In this document: positions 46,145 to 55,153 of the stretch, piece after piece
Layout of the letters: every line of letters starts with the position of its first letter
Numbering within the stretch: the first letter of the stretch is position 1
Assembly: GCA_963792025.1 (NCBI GenBank)
Contig: CAWBUS010000012.1
Span: forward strand, 434,001-498,000
Source of the DNA: Ginsengibacter sp963792025
Lineage (GTDB): Bacteria > Bacteroidota > Bacteroidia > Chitinophagales > Chitinophagaceae
Direction: 5' to 3'
Length of the DNA: 64,000 bases
Notes under the pieces: generated by a model
The model's database searches: none
The model's input: the letters and a program-made list of their open reading frames with translations, nothing else
What the model was told of the DNA's origin: nothing
Position numbers and translations under genes: made by a program

Positions 46145-46807
46145 ATGAAATTTGAAAAAATTCATAACAAAGGCCAGGCCCAAATATTTTCAAATAAAAC
46201 ATTGGAATTTTTTACAAAAACACATCCCCTGGTTATCTGGAGCATCTATTTACCCATAATTATTTATCTCCCATATTATGCATCGAAAAATTATGGATTT
46301 ACAAATCTGAAAATTGCATTGATCTTTTTGGGAGGCGTTGTATTCTGGACATTTTTTGAATATATGATGCACCGTTATGTCTTTCACTTAATAACGGAAA
46401 ATCCAAGAGCGAAAAGAATTGCTTACATCATGCACGGCAATCATCATGAGTTTCCGAGAGATCGTACGAGGCTATTTATGCCACCGTTACCAAGCATCAT
46501 CATATCATCAGTTGTTTTTTTAATGATGTACCTTTTAATGCTGAACAATGCATATATTTTCTTTCCTGGTTTTATGCTTGGATACCTTCTTTATGCAAGC
46601 ATGCATTATGCGATTCACGCCTGGCATCCGCCATTTAAATGGTTAAAACCCATCTGGCGAAATCATCATTTACATCATTATAAAAATGATGAAAAAGGCT
46701 TTGGTGTGAGTTCCCATTTATGGGATAAGGTTTTTGGAACAGCCTTCGATTTAAAAAAAGAAAAGGAAGACAAAGAGGCTGTACAAAATTTAATGTTTAA
46801 AGATTAA
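46145..46807 (+). CDS. Sterol desaturase / fatty-acid hydroxylase family membrane protein
   Basis: A 220-residue di-iron membrane enzyme with four hydrophobic segments and the family's histidine boxes: HRYVFH, HGNHHEFPRDRTRLFMPP, HYAIHAWHPPF and NHHLHHYK. Closest in layout to fatty-acid 2-hydroxylases (Scs7/FA2H type), which hydroxylate acyl chains of sphingolipids; sphingolipids are known in many Bacteroidota, so this role is plausible but inferred. Convergent with the acetyltransferase-like gene, which ends five bases past its stop. Confidence 0.9.
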   Translation: MKFEKIHNKGQAQIFSNKTLEFFTKTHPLVIWSIYLPIIIYLPYYASKNYGFTNLKIALIFLGGVVFWTFFEYMMHRYVFHLITENPRAKRIAYIMHGNHHEFPRDRTRLFMPPLPSIIISSVVFLMMYLLMLNNAYIFFPGFMLGYLLYASMHYAIHAWHPPFKWLKPIWRNHHLHHYKNDEKGFGVSSHLWDKVFGTAFDLKKEKEDKEAVQNLMFKD

Positions 46808-46812
46808 TTTCT

Positions 46813-47928
46813 TTAAAACATTTTTCTATAAGTGCGATGAACTTTTTCACGAACAGCTCCCGTAGCTTCATGCAAGGCAATCATTTTTTTATTGAAATCG
46901 CCAACCCAGGCAAGTTCTGCTTCTTTAATTGTATTTCTTGGCACTACTTCAATCTGCAGCCTTCTAATCATTCCGCTCTCAATTCCTTTATTCTGAAATT
47001 TCTTTTTACATCCCATAACTATAAAGCGTATACGATGAATGGTAGTAGTTTTTTTAAGCCATAAAAATCTTATTTTATTCAGCAGGTTGAGTTCTCCTTT
47101 CAAAGGTTTTAGAATAACATTAATGTCAGGAACTGCAAGGATGAAGGCAATTGGTTCCCCATTATAATAAGTAAACCATATTATCTTTTCATCTATAATA
47201 GGTTTCATCTCTTTAAAAGATTGCTTGATAGTATCCAACCTTATTGGAGTAAAATTTTCAAAATCGCTCCAGGCATCGTTATATATTTCCATAAAGTCTT
47301 TCGCAAATTTTTCAAAATTCTTTCTTTCGAAATGAACAAAACAATATTCAGGTTTATTATTGATCCAATCTGCAATTTTGGTAAACCGTTCGGGAAATGG
47401 CCTGGTTACATGTATAACATTTGTGTATTGATCGTAAAGCCTGTTAAATCCATAATTTTCATAAAATTGCTGGTAATATTTATGATTGTAATTCATGCCA
47501 ACACCCGGCGGTATAAAGCCTTCAATAAGCAAGCCCCAATACTTGTCGTTTTCGCCAAAATTTACAGGGCCATCCATTCCTTTTGCTTCGTTCTCCTGTA
47601 ACCATTTTTTTGCTGTATCAAAAAGCTGGAATGCAGCAGCCTGGTCATTTATACATTCAAAAAAACCAACGCCACCAATTATTAATTCCGGGTTTTTATT
47701 TTTTTCATAATTTATAAAGGCAGCGATTCGTCCAATGGTTACATAGTTCTTTTTTAAAATCCATCTTTTACAAATACCGTGAGAGTGAAAATTGTTTTGT
47801 TTGGGATCAAAAATTGCTTCTATGTCTTTATGAAGAGGAGAGATAAAATTTACGTCATCTTTATATAAGCTCTGTGGAAGTAAGAGGAATTCTTTCCTGC
47901 TTTTTTTATCGTTTACTTCCAATATCAT
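46813..47928 (-). CDS. GNAT-like acyltransferase of unknown substrate
   Basis: A 371-residue cytoplasmic protein. The N-terminal part (VNDKKSRKEFLLLPQSLYKD) and the middle (IIWFTYYNGEPIAFILAVPD) match the large GNAT-type proteins common in Bacteroidota. The C-terminal half has RIRFIVMGCKKKFQNKGIES, where an acetyl-CoA loop would be expected. The catalytic group and substrate are unknown. It is 28 bases downstream of the gene at 47957. Confidence 0.75.
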   Translation of the reverse strand: MILEVNDKKSRKEFLLLPQSLYKDDVNFISPLHKDIEAIFDPKQNNFHSHGICKRWILKKNYVTIGRIAAFINYEKNKNPELIIGGVGFFECINDQAAAFQLFDTAKKWLQENEAKGMDGPVNFGENDKYWGLLIEGFIPPGVGMNYNHKYYQQFYENYGFNRLYDQYTNVIHVTRPFPERFTKIADWINNKPEYCFVHFERKNFEKFAKDFMEIYNDAWSDFENFTPIRLDTIKQSFKEMKPIIDEKIIWFTYYNGEPIAFILAVPDINVILKPLKGELNLLNKIRFLWLKKTTTIHRIRFIVMGCKKKFQNKGIESGMIRRLQIEVVPRNTIKEAELAWVGDFNKKMIALHEATGAVREKVHRTYRKMF

Positions 47929-47956
47929 ACGGAACTAAGATACAAAAATCGCACAC

Positions 47957-48280
47957 TTACCAACTATCGTCCGACGATGATTTTCCTCTTTCATCAAAAT
48001 ATTTTTTTGTAGCAATCTTTTGCAGTTGGCGTTCAATAATGAGGTCCGCAATCAGCAAGGACGTATCGACATCCTGGTGTTGTTTTAAAAGAGTTTTTAA
48101 ATTTTGTTCATTTACATCCACCCGGTATAAAAGTTGAATTAATGCATTAAAATCTTTATTAATTAAATCATTGATATAAGAACTTAATTGCAGCCTGAAA
48201 ACTTCAACCGGCTTTCCGGTTATAGAATTGGCAGCTTCGATAATTTTATCCGGAATAGATATGTCGTTGCTTGATTGCAT
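47957..48280 (-). CDS. Conserved small protein of unknown function
   Basis: About 107 residues from ATG 48280 (MQSSNDISIPDKIIEAANSI). The product is helical and acidic, with QLSSYINDLINKDFNALIQL and VDVNEQNLKTLLKQHQDVDT, and ends in a Ser/Asp-rich tail. No family was recognised. A frame four codons longer exists, but begins with two Cys and lacks support. Probably cotranscribed with the GNAT-like gene. Confidence 0.7.
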   Translation of the reverse strand: MQSSNDISIPDKIIEAANSITGKPVEVFRLQLSSYINDLINKDFNALIQLLYRVDVNEQNLKTLLKQHQDVDTSLLIADLIIERQLQKIATKKYFDERGKSSSDDSW

Positions 48281-48300
48281 GTGGCAACACAAAGTAAATA

Positions 48301-48330
48301 AAAAAAACCTCCGAAACAGACGGAGGCTTT
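48301..48330 (-). terminator. Intrinsic terminator after the outer-membrane protein gene
   Basis: CCTCCG (48307-48312) pairs with CGGAGG (48320-48325), seven-base loop. On the minus strand it is followed by a T-run, ending the 48355-49622 unit. Confidence 0.75.
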
Positions 48331-48354
48331 TCTAATATAACCTGGTGTAAAAAA

Positions 48355-48978
48355 TTATCTTATCTGGAAAAATACACCTGCATGTGCATTAACAGTATTC
48401 AAATCATTATAACCATATTTATTGTAAGGAGAATAATCATAATTGCCGCCGATCTCAACACCGGAAGTTTTTAATCTTCCAAACGGAATGGTCACGCCAA
48501 GGCCTCCTTGTGCAAGAAATCCTGCATTGGTTTGTTCGCTCCCAAATTCTCCCAGGTATTGACGAAAACCGATAATATTAATACCTGCACCCGCCGAAAT
48601 GTATGGTTTAACAAAAGTTGAATTAAGCGGAAAAACCCTGGCAGTCAACAAAACAGGTGTTGTTTGTATTGAATTGCTTAACACGGCAGATACATCTTGT
48701 GTTTTACTTAGAGCATAGATAGTTCTTCCATATTTTTGATAATAGTCCTGGTAGCCGACCGATAAGCCGCCTTCCCAATTATTATTAAAAGTGTACATGA
48801 GGCTCCCGTTAAATCCGCGGGGCGATGAATTACTTACCAGATCAGAATTAAACCCACCTGTTGGTACGCTGTAATTATAATTTAAATGAAGTTTCAGTCT
48901 CCCGTCTTGCGCCTCTGCAGAAATTGTTGTGAACAACAAACTACAAAAAGCAACAAATATTATTTTAATTTTTTTCAT
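48355..48978 (-). CDS. Outer-membrane beta-barrel protein
   Basis: A 207-residue protein with a signal peptide (cleaved near AEAQ, residue 24) and a repeated amphipathic strand pattern: LKLHLNYNYSVPTGGFNSDL, GFNGSLMYTFNNNWEGGLSV, PYISAGAGINIIGFRQYLGE, GLGVTIPFGRLKTSGVEIGG, closing with Arg-terminated VNAHAGVFFQIR. This fits a small outer-membrane beta-barrel (OMP_b-brl type). Role unknown. It lies 11 bases downstream of the DUF4136 lipoprotein gene and is probably cotranscribed. Confidence 0.85.
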   Translation of the reverse strand: MKKIKIIFVAFCSLLFTTISAEAQDGRLKLHLNYNYSVPTGGFNSDLVSNSSPRGFNGSLMYTFNNNWEGGLSVGYQDYYQKYGRTIYALSKTQDVSAVLSNSIQTTPVLLTARVFPLNSTFVKPYISAGAGINIIGFRQYLGEFGSEQTNAGFLAQGGLGVTIPFGRLKTSGVEIGGNYDYSPYNKYGYNDLNTVNAHAGVFFQIR

Positions 48979-48989
48979 ATTTATAATTT

Positions 48990-49622
48990 TTAATTGGTCT
49001 TCAAATAAGATGACTGGTCAAACAATGCTTTGACCTGGCTATCCGCCGCCGAAGCATCGAATATCCCGGAACCTCTTATCAGCCCGGTCCAAATCACGTT
49101 AATCTTATCATTGCTTGAAGCATCCTTTAAGTCTAACATATCAACCGACATTGCTCCTTCCTTTATCTGGTAAACGCTGTAGGCATATGGCACATAATAA
49201 TCGTACCCGGGATATCCCCAATAATATGGATCCCAGTATCCGTTATAATAATCCCAATAATCGCCGTAACTGATAACGCCTGTGGTTGTACTAACGATGC
49301 GACTAACGTCAACGCCTACATCAGGATTATTATTTTTATCAGTTAATACATATCCCATTTGATCCATGTATTTCTTTACCGCTGTAATGTATGCCTGGTC
49401 TACATCATTTAATTCACGTGTTGAATTTGTGTTAGTGATAACCGCTACCGAGTCTGAAATACTGTAAGTTTTGTAATTAGAAAAGTTAACTGTTGAATCA
49501 TGATCTGTTATATAGATACGGGATTCATCAGTCGATAGATTATCAAGTGGCTGCTTAGTGCATCCGGTATAAATAACTGATGAGCCGGCCAATCCTAAAA
49601 GAAATAATATTGTTTTTTTCAT
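48990..49622 (-). CDS. DUF4136 lipoprotein
   Basis: The 210-residue product has a lipoprotein signal (SSVIYTGC, lipidated Cys near residue 21) and the DUF4136 pattern VNFSNYKTYSISDSVAVITN, with a Tyr/Trp-rich middle (YGDYWDYYNGYWDPYYWGYP, about 125-145) and a closing IWTGLIRGSGIFDASAADSQ. Function is unknown; likely outer-membrane attached. The 273 bases before it hold no clear gene. Confidence 0.87.
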   Translation of the reverse strand: MKKTILFLLGLAGSSVIYTGCTKQPLDNLSTDESRIYITDHDSTVNFSNYKTYSISDSVAVITNTNSTRELNDVDQAYITAVKKYMDQMGYVLTDKNNNPDVGVDVSRIVSTTTGVISYGDYWDYYNGYWDPYYWGYPGYDYYVPYAYSVYQIKEGAMSVDMLDLKDASSNDKINVIWTGLIRGSGIFDASAADSQVKALFDQSSYLKTN

Positions 49623-49895
49623 AAGTTAAATATTTTTATTTAAGTGCCACAAACTCAATGCCCATCAGGTTTTTATCACAAAAACTTAAGACTATATTTT
49701 CAATTTTAATAAACTCTTTACATAGATGTTAATTCAGTGAAAAAAATTGCAGTGATAATCAGTGAGAGAAGAAAAATGTCAACCAACCAACAAAAGAATT
49801 GTGGAGAAAAATGTGCAATAACAGTAGAAGTTTATCCCGGATTTTGTAAATATTATTTGAAACAAAACCTTGTATGGCCAGACTCAATTTTAATA

Positions 49896-50687
49896 CTAAT
49901 ACTTTTCTAAAACACCCAAACTGAATAGAGCAAAATCATATTTTACCGGGTCGTCCTTATCAAACTTTTTCAACACCTCAGTTAGTTCAACAGCCGCCTG
50001 CCAATCCACCTGTTTTCTTGTAAGTAAATTAAAATGTTTGGCGACTCTGGCAACGTGCAGGTCCACCGGGCAAATTAATTGTGAAGGTGAAATTTTTTTC
50101 CAGATTCCAAAATCAACGCCTTTATCGTCGTCGCGAACCATCCAACGCAAATACATATTTAATCGTTTGCAAGTGGAATTATTTTGAGGTGAAGCGATAT
50201 GCTTTTTTGTTCTTGCAGGAACGTCTTCAAGAGAAAAAAAATATTTGTAAAAATAGTTTAAGGAGAACTCAACTACATTTTCAAATTGGCTTATTGTTTT
50301 GTTGTTGAAGAAGGCAACTTCTAATGAATTATGTTTTGAATAGTGAAATTTTAAAAAATGAATAAAATATAAAAGATCAGTATCATTAAACGTTCGGTGG
50401 CAAAATTTTTCCATCCTTTTTAAATCTTCATCACTATGGTGCAGGCAAAAATCATGGGGCGAGTTATCCATCAATTCTAAAAGTGCCTTACTCTTATTAA
50501 TAATAGTTTTACGAATTCCCCAGGCAAAAATGGCAGCAAAAAATCCTGCAATTTCTATGTCTTGCCTTTTTGAAAATAAGTGTGGGATGCAAACCGGATC
50601 GTCGTTAATAAAGGAAGGATTATTAAACTGAATTACTTTTTGATCAAGAAATTTTTTTAAATCATTTTCATCATTAGGGTTTTTCAT
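49896..50687 (-). CDS. TIGR02757 family protein
   Basis: A 263-residue cytoplasmic protein with the family pattern NDPVCIPHLFSKRQDIEIAG, FFAAIFAWGIRKTIINKS, RTFNDTDLLYFIHFLKFHYS and the closing PVDLHVARVAKHFNLLTRKQ. Members resemble helix-hairpin-helix DNA glycosylases in secondary structure but no activity is known. It follows the trans-sulfuration gene by 41 bases. Confidence 0.87.
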   Translation of the reverse strand: MKNPNDENDLKKFLDQKVIQFNNPSFINDDPVCIPHLFSKRQDIEIAGFFAAIFAWGIRKTIINKSKALLELMDNSPHDFCLHHSDEDLKRMEKFCHRTFNDTDLLYFIHFLKFHYSKHNSLEVAFFNNKTISQFENVVEFSLNYFYKYFFSLEDVPARTKKHIASPQNNSTCKRLNMYLRWMVRDDDKGVDFGIWKKISPSQLICPVDLHVARVAKHFNLLTRKQVDWQAAVELTEVLKKFDKDDPVKYDFALFSLGVLEKY

Positions 50688-50728
50688 TGAAAAAAGTTCA
50701 GTTGAATTAATTCAAAAAAAAGGTTGAG

Positions 50729-51868
50729 CTACCCAATGGCATTTTCCAGGTCAGCGATTAAATCATCAGCATCTTCAATACCAACACTTAATCGCATTAA
50801 CGAATCAACGAGGCCATTTTTAATTCTTTCTTCTCTTGGAATACTTGCATGTGTCATACTCGCCGGGTGGCCAATGAGGCTTTCAACGCCACCAAGGCTT
50901 TCAGCCAGTGCAAAAAGTTTAGTTGAAGAAAGTACTTTATTAGCTGCCGCTATATTATCATTTTTTAGAGTAAAACTTAACATTCCTCCAAAACCACGCA
51001 TTTGTTTTTTAGCAATTTCATAGCCAGGATGGTCCTCAAATCCACACCAGAAAACTTTATCAACTTTTGGATTTTGTTTAAGCCATCTTGCAATCCTTTC
51101 TCCGTTCTCACTATGGCGTTGCATTCTTATATGTAATGTTTTCAATCCCCTTAACATCAAAAAACAATCCTGCGGACCAGGAACAGCACCGGTTGCGTTT
51201 TGAATAAATGCCAGTTGTTGCTGCAGGGTTTCGTCATTCACAATTAAACAACCATGCACTGAATCGCTATGGCCGCCAATATATTTTGTTGCAGAATGCA
51301 TTACTATGTCTGCGCCCAAATCCAAAGGGTTTTGCAAATAGGGCGAAGCAAAAGTGTTATCTACACAAAGCAAAATATTATGCGGTTTTGCAATAGCAGC
51401 AACCGCTTCAATATCGATGATGTTCATCATTGGATTGGTAGGAGTTTCCGTCCATATAAGTTTTGTATTCTTATTAATGTATTTCGAAACTTCCCTTGCA
51501 TCCTGCATATCTATGAAATGAAATTTCAATCCATATTTTTGAAAAATTTTTGTAAACATTCTGTAGGTACCTCCATACATATCATTGGCAGCAATAACTT
51601 CATCTCCCGGGTTTAATAATTTTATTACTGCATCCGTTGCTGCCGAGCCACTTGCGAAACAAAGTCCGTATTTACCATTTTCTATCGCAGCTAAAGCGTT
51701 CTGTAAGGCATGCCTCGTGGGGTTTTGTGTTCTTGCGTATTCATAACCCTTATGCACACCCGGGCTTTCCTGAACAAAGGTTGAAGTTTGAAAAATCGGA
51801 GTCATAATGGCTCCTGTTGAAGGGTCAGGTTCGAGTCCTGCGTGAATTAATTTAGTAGCAAGTTTCAA
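50729..51868 (-). CDS. Cystathionine gamma-synthase / gamma-lyase type PLP enzyme
   Basis: A 379-residue trans-sulfuration enzyme of the Cys/Met metabolism family. PLP binding is shown by YARTQNPTRHALQNALAAIE, GLCFASGSAATDAVI, the Asp in LLCVDNTFASPYLQNPLDLG and Schiff-base Lys in MHSATKYIGGHSDSVHG. The closing SLGGVESLIGHPASMTHASI is diagnostic. Synthase (metB) and lyase cannot be separated by eye; a role in methionine/cysteine interconversion fits the metH genes elsewhere. A leader of about 85 bases includes a nine-pair hairpin. Confidence 0.9.
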   Translation of the reverse strand: MKLATKLIHAGLEPDPSTGAIMTPIFQTSTFVQESPGVHKGYEYARTQNPTRHALQNALAAIENGKYGLCFASGSAATDAVIKLLNPGDEVIAANDMYGGTYRMFTKIFQKYGLKFHFIDMQDAREVSKYINKNTKLIWTETPTNPMMNIIDIEAVAAIAKPHNILLCVDNTFASPYLQNPLDLGADIVMHSATKYIGGHSDSVHGCLIVNDETLQQQLAFIQNATGAVPGPQDCFLMLRGLKTLHIRMQRHSENGERIARWLKQNPKVDKVFWCGFEDHPGYEIAKKQMRGFGGMLSFTLKNDNIAAANKVLSSTKLFALAESLGGVESLIGHPASMTHASIPREERIKNGLVDSLMRLSVGIEDADDLIADLENAIG

Positions 51869-51919
51869 GATGATGTGGGTTTTAATCCGGGCAATTACCG
51901 GGTGTTGATTCTATAATTT

Positions 51920-51963
51920 GAAAGATGAAAAATGGAGTTCATCTTTTTTGATTTGCAAATATA
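51920..51963 (-). promoter_or_regulatory. -7 box and leader hairpin of the trans-sulfuration gene
   Basis: Minus-strand TATATTTG at 51956-51963 is followed by AAAGATGAA and TTCATCTTT (within about 51922-51947), a nine-base inverted repeat. Without a clear T-run this may be a leader hairpin rather than a terminator. Confidence 0.4.
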
Positions 51964-51970
51964 AACGGAT

Positions 51971-52567
51971 TTAATCTACGGCAAATTGGCTCATTTTTTT
52001 CCTGGCAAATTGTGACAGATAAGGAAAAAATTCACGATAACAATTTTGAAGCTCGCTATAATATTTATTAAAGATTTCAAATGCAATAGCTGATTCATTT
52101 AAATAAGCAGCTCTGTAAACAAGCCCGTTAAAACTCTTTTGAATGCCTTCTTTAAACTGGTAATTGTATAACCAGTTTTGCGACTTCATATATCCAAACA
52201 TTTTTTGAAAGCGGGCCGGAAAGAACAAGGCATTTTCATCCATTAATTGATACACATCCTGTGAAAATGTTTTTAGGTTTCCGTAGGCTGTAAATTGATT
52301 TGTATCTATTGAAAGGAAATGATCGAAAACAACATCAACAAAAGCGCCGGAGTATAAACGATATTGAGGCCTGAAATAACTTTTTGCTTCGGCTGTTACA
52401 GGATGTCTGTCAGTAAATTCATCGATTGAGCGATGTAGTTGAATTCCGTCTTGTATTCCTTCCGGGTAGGTATATTTTGCTTTTCCTTTCACAAAATCGC
52501 TAATCATATTTCCCGCAAGAATATCTTTTTTATTAAAAGAAAGAAATGCATGAGCTAAATAATTCAT
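51971..52567 (-). CDS. Acyl carrier protein phosphodiesterase-like (DUF479)
   Basis: A 198-residue protein in the AcpH/DUF479 family, HD-like metallohydrolases that remove the phosphopantetheine arm from ACP in E. coli. MNYLAHAFLSFNKKDILAGN, MISDFVKGKAK, LHRSIDEFTDRHPVTAEAKS and the VDVVFDHFLSI metal-site segment are visible. ATG 52567 is the family start; a 25-codon upstream extension has no homology. Real activity in Bacteroidota is unproven. Confidence 0.88.
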   Translation of the reverse strand: MNYLAHAFLSFNKKDILAGNMISDFVKGKAKYTYPEGIQDGIQLHRSIDEFTDRHPVTAEAKSYFRPQYRLYSGAFVDVVFDHFLSIDTNQFTAYGNLKTFSQDVYQLMDENALFFPARFQKMFGYMKSQNWLYNYQFKEGIQKSFNGLVYRAAYLNESAIAFEIFNKYYSELQNCYREFFPYLSQFARKKMSQFAVD

Positions 52568-52676
52568 AGTCAAAATAACATGATTCCATGTTAATACCTG
52601 GTTATAAAATATTAGTTGAGGGTATTGGCATATTATTTTCATTGGTTAATTATTATCCATTTTAAAATTAATTGTT

Positions 52677-52913
52677 ATGGCAGACAGAGAACAAATAACC
52701 CAACCCTCATTAGGAAGTAATGAGTTGGGAACAGAAACAAATGATACGCACCTGGAAAGCGGCGTTTCTGCAGGAACAGACACCCAGCTTCATCTTGCAG
52801 CAAAAGGTGGCAAAAAAAATAAGAAGAATAAAAAAAATAGTAAGGATGAAAAAAATGAAAAAAGCAGGGTTGGTGAATATGCGTTTCCCCGTGCAGAAGA
52901 CACCGATGAATGA
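52677..52913 (+). CDS. Small Lys-rich hydrophilic protein
   Basis: A 78-residue product (MADREQITQPSLGSNELGTE start) with a Ser/Thr/Glu-rich first half and a Lys/Asn-rich stretch (about 44-62, KGGKKNKKNKKNSKDEKN). It is probably disordered. No family was recognised. An intrinsic terminator 16-47 bases after the stop and divergence from the AcpH-like gene support a real gene. The long overlapping frames on both strands come from its biased composition. Confidence 0.65.
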   Translation: MADREQITQPSLGSNELGTETNDTHLESGVSAGTDTQLHLAAKGGKKNKKNKKNSKDEKNEKSRVGEYAFPRAEDTDE

Positions 52914-52928
52914 GTTTGTACATCAAAC

Positions 52929-52960
52929 AAAAAAGGCAGGCCAAAGCGTCTGCCTTTTTT
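52929..52960 (+). terminator. Intrinsic terminator
   Basis: AAAAAAGGCAG pairs with CTGCCTTTTTT across a ten-base loop; both an A-run and a T-run are present, so it may work in both directions. Confidence 0.85.
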
Positions 52961-53010
52961 GCTATAACACGTTTGTTGTAGAGTAATTTCCTCAAAGAAG
53001 AATAAATAAA

Positions 53011-54099
53011 ATGAGTGAAACAATTGCGCCGCTAAAAGTTTCTAAAAGAAAATTAAAAAGTATTATTAATGATGAAGAGCGAACTGCCCGGGCAGCCAAC
53101 CTAACCTACGTTACCGATAAAGAGCCGGGTATAGAAAGAAAAACGAAAGGAGATAAATTTGAATATTATTTTAATTCCCAAAAACTCGTAGACGACGAAG
53201 AGTTGCTTCGAATAAAGCATTTAGTTATTCCACCGGCGTGGAAGCGTGTATGGATATGTAAAAAAGAAAACGGCCATCTGCAAGCCACAGGTTTTGATGT
53301 AAAAAACAGAAAGCAATACAAATATCACCCTCATTGGAACTCACTTAGAAACCATACAAAATTTTACAGGCTGATTGATTTTGCCAGCGCATTGCCTGAC
53401 ATACGAACACAATTGGAGAAAGATTTAAACACGCCCGGATTATCTCTTAAAAAAGTGCTCGCGGCGGTTGTAAAATTAACTGAACGCACCAACATTAGAG
53501 TGGGCAACAGTTATTATGAAAAAACATACGGATCATTTGGCTTAACTACTTTAAAAGACAAACACGTAAAGTTTAACGGACATTCCGTAACCTTTGCATT
53601 CGTTGGAAAGAAGGGAATCTCTCATAAGGTTGTGCTTAAGAATAAAAAGCTTGCAACTATTATTAAAAAATGCCGCGACGTTCCGGGAAAGGAACTATTT
53701 CAGTTTTATGACGAAGAAGGTAATCATCAATCGATAGACTCTGGTTTGGTAAATAATTATATACGGGAAATTAGCCAGGGAGAATTTACAGCTAAAGATT
53801 TCAGAACCTGGTCTGGAACTGTTTCGGCTTTTCTGGCTTTAAAATCAATTGGATGTTGTGATACGCAAGCAGAAACGAAACAAAGAATTGTTGAGGCGCT
53901 TGACATAGTTGCGGGACAACTTGGTAATACCCGTGCTGTTTGCAAAAAATATTATGTTCACCCACTAATACTATCGTTATATGAAAGTAAAAAGCTCGAA
54001 AAGTATATAGATGAGCTTGAGGACATACAAAAAACCGATAAAAAATCTGATCTTTTACCCGAAGAAAAAATTGTTCTAAAAATTTTGGAGTCCAATTAA
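53011..54099 (+). CDS. DNA topoisomerase IB (poxvirus/bacterial type)
   Basis: A 362-residue type IB topoisomerase that relaxes DNA through a 3'-phosphotyrosyl link. The N-terminal domain ends near KRVWICKKENGHLQATGFD; the catalytic domain has RTNIRVGNSYYEKTYGSFGL (Arg), KDFRTWSGTVSAFLAL (Arg) and the nucleophile segment CKKYYVHP, with Y315 as the likely active Tyr. All essential residues seem present. Bacterial forms are sporadic and often thought to be acquired, though codon use here resembles its neighbours. No partner gene is adjacent. Confidence 0.93.
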   Translation: MSETIAPLKVSKRKLKSIINDEERTARAANLTYVTDKEPGIERKTKGDKFEYYFNSQKLVDDEELLRIKHLVIPPAWKRVWICKKENGHLQATGFDVKNRKQYKYHPHWNSLRNHTKFYRLIDFASALPDIRTQLEKDLNTPGLSLKKVLAAVVKLTERTNIRVGNSYYEKTYGSFGLTTLKDKHVKFNGHSVTFAFVGKKGISHKVVLKNKKLATIIKKCRDVPGKELFQFYDEEGNHQSIDSGLVNNYIREISQGEFTAKDFRTWSGTVSAFLALKSIGCCDTQAETKQRIVEALDIVAGQLGNTRAVCKKYYVHPLILSLYESKKLEKYIDELEDIQKTDKKSDLLPEEKIVLKILESN

Positions 54100-54112
54100 A
54101 AAAAACATTGTG

Positions 54113-54120
54113 TAAATTGG
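54113..54120 (+). promoter_or_regulatory. -7-like promoter box for the aldose epimerase gene
   Basis: TAAATTGG, one mismatch from TAnnTTTG, seven bases before the ATG at 54128. Confidence 0.4.
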
Positions 54121-54127
54121 CGCCACT

Positions 54128-55084
54128 ATGTTTTCAATCAATACAAAAAAAGAAAATGGCTTTGAAAAGTTTATTTTAAAAGATAATCATTCAAACACAT
54201 TTGCAGTAATACTTCCCGCCTGCGGGGCTATTCTGAACCAATTTACCATATCGCATAACGGAACCCCCATAAACGTAATTGACAGTTACGATACGGCTGA
54301 AAATTTTATACATAATCATGAAGCCAATGGTTTTATGGGTTCCAAGCTTTCTCCGTTTGTTTGCCGGTTAAACCATGGCAGGTACCGTTTTGGAGAAAAT
54401 GAATATAAGCTCGAAAAGTTTTATATGGGGAAAAGTGCCATACATGGAATTCTTTACAATAAGGCTTACGAAGTTACAGGCGAAACTGCCAACGAATTAC
54501 ATGCTTCGTTATCTATGAAATATGAATACAGGGGCGAAGAACCGGGCTATCCTTTTAACTACGATTGTATAGTGACGTGGCAACTTGAAAAAGATAACAA
54601 ACTATCGGTGACTACGGAGTGCATCAACAAAGACAGGGGTTTAATTCCAATGCAGGATGGGTGGCATCCTTATTTTAATTTGGGTGATTCTGCCGATGCA
54701 CTACAACTGGAATTTCAATCAAAAGAAATGGTGGAGTTTAACAGCGAGTTAATTCCCACAAAAAATCTAATTCCTTACTCCGAATTCAATGCTTTGAAAA
54801 ATATAGGCAATATTTTTTTCGATAATTGCTTTACATTGAATACGGACGCATGTCAGCCAATGTGCGTATTGCGCAATCCTGCAAAAAAAATTGAGATAGA
54901 AATTCACCCGGAAAAATCATATCCGTATTTACAAATTTACATTCCTCCGCATCGTAAGAATATTGCTATAGAAAATTTAAGCGGTGCCCCGGATGCATTT
55001 AATAATGGTATGGGAGTAATAACACTCGAGCCGGGAGAATCTGCTTTGTTTAAGACAAGTTACAAGATTACCATTTTGAATTAG
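54128..55084 (+). CDS. Aldose 1-epimerase (galactose mutarotase) family protein
   Basis: A 318-residue cytoplasmic beta-sandwich enzyme of the GalM superfamily. FMGSKLSPFVCRLNHGRYRF, the KSAIHGILYN segment (catalytic His), MQDGWHPYFNLGD (second His) and the closing LSGAPDAFNNGMGVITLEPG (Glu) match the active site. It probably interconverts sugar anomers; the exact sugar is not certain, and the related glucose-6-phosphate epimerase group is an alternative. Convergent with the DUF5009 gene. Confidence 0.87.
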   Translation: MFSINTKKENGFEKFILKDNHSNTFAVILPACGAILNQFTISHNGTPINVIDSYDTAENFIHNHEANGFMGSKLSPFVCRLNHGRYRFGENEYKLEKFYMGKSAIHGILYNKAYEVTGETANELHASLSMKYEYRGEEPGYPFNYDCIVTWQLEKDNKLSVTTECINKDRGLIPMQDGWHPYFNLGDSADALQLEFQSKEMVEFNSELIPTKNLIPYSEFNALKNIGNIFFDNCFTLNTDACQPMCVLRNPAKKIEIEIHPEKSYPYLQIYIPPHRKNIAIENLSGAPDAFNNGMGVITLEPGESALFKTSYKITILN

Positions 55085-55089
55085 CTCCG

Positions 55090-55151
55090 GGTGTCTGGCT
55101 ACTGTGAGTGTGCCTCACTCAAGCTTCCTGAGCATCAAGTGGCCTGACACC
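55090..55151. repeat. Palindromic 62-base repeat element
   Basis: Ends GGTGTCTGGC (55090-55099) and GCCTGACACC (55142-55151) pair in nine of ten positions. Inside, TGAGTG and CACTCA form a second hairpin with a five-base loop. It occupies the whole gap between two convergent genes and could also end both transcripts. It resembles a mobile palindromic repeat. Confidence 0.6.
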
Positions 55152-55153
55152 TT

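Noticed and set aside
49776..49925. Plus-strand short frame starting MSTNQQKNCGEK
   Set aside because: About 49 codons, overlapping the 3' end of the TIGR02757 gene; no promoter box or family match.
52720..52986. Overlapping 88-codon frame in the Lys-rich gene
   Set aside because: It reads through the terminator at 52929; its length comes from the A-rich composition.
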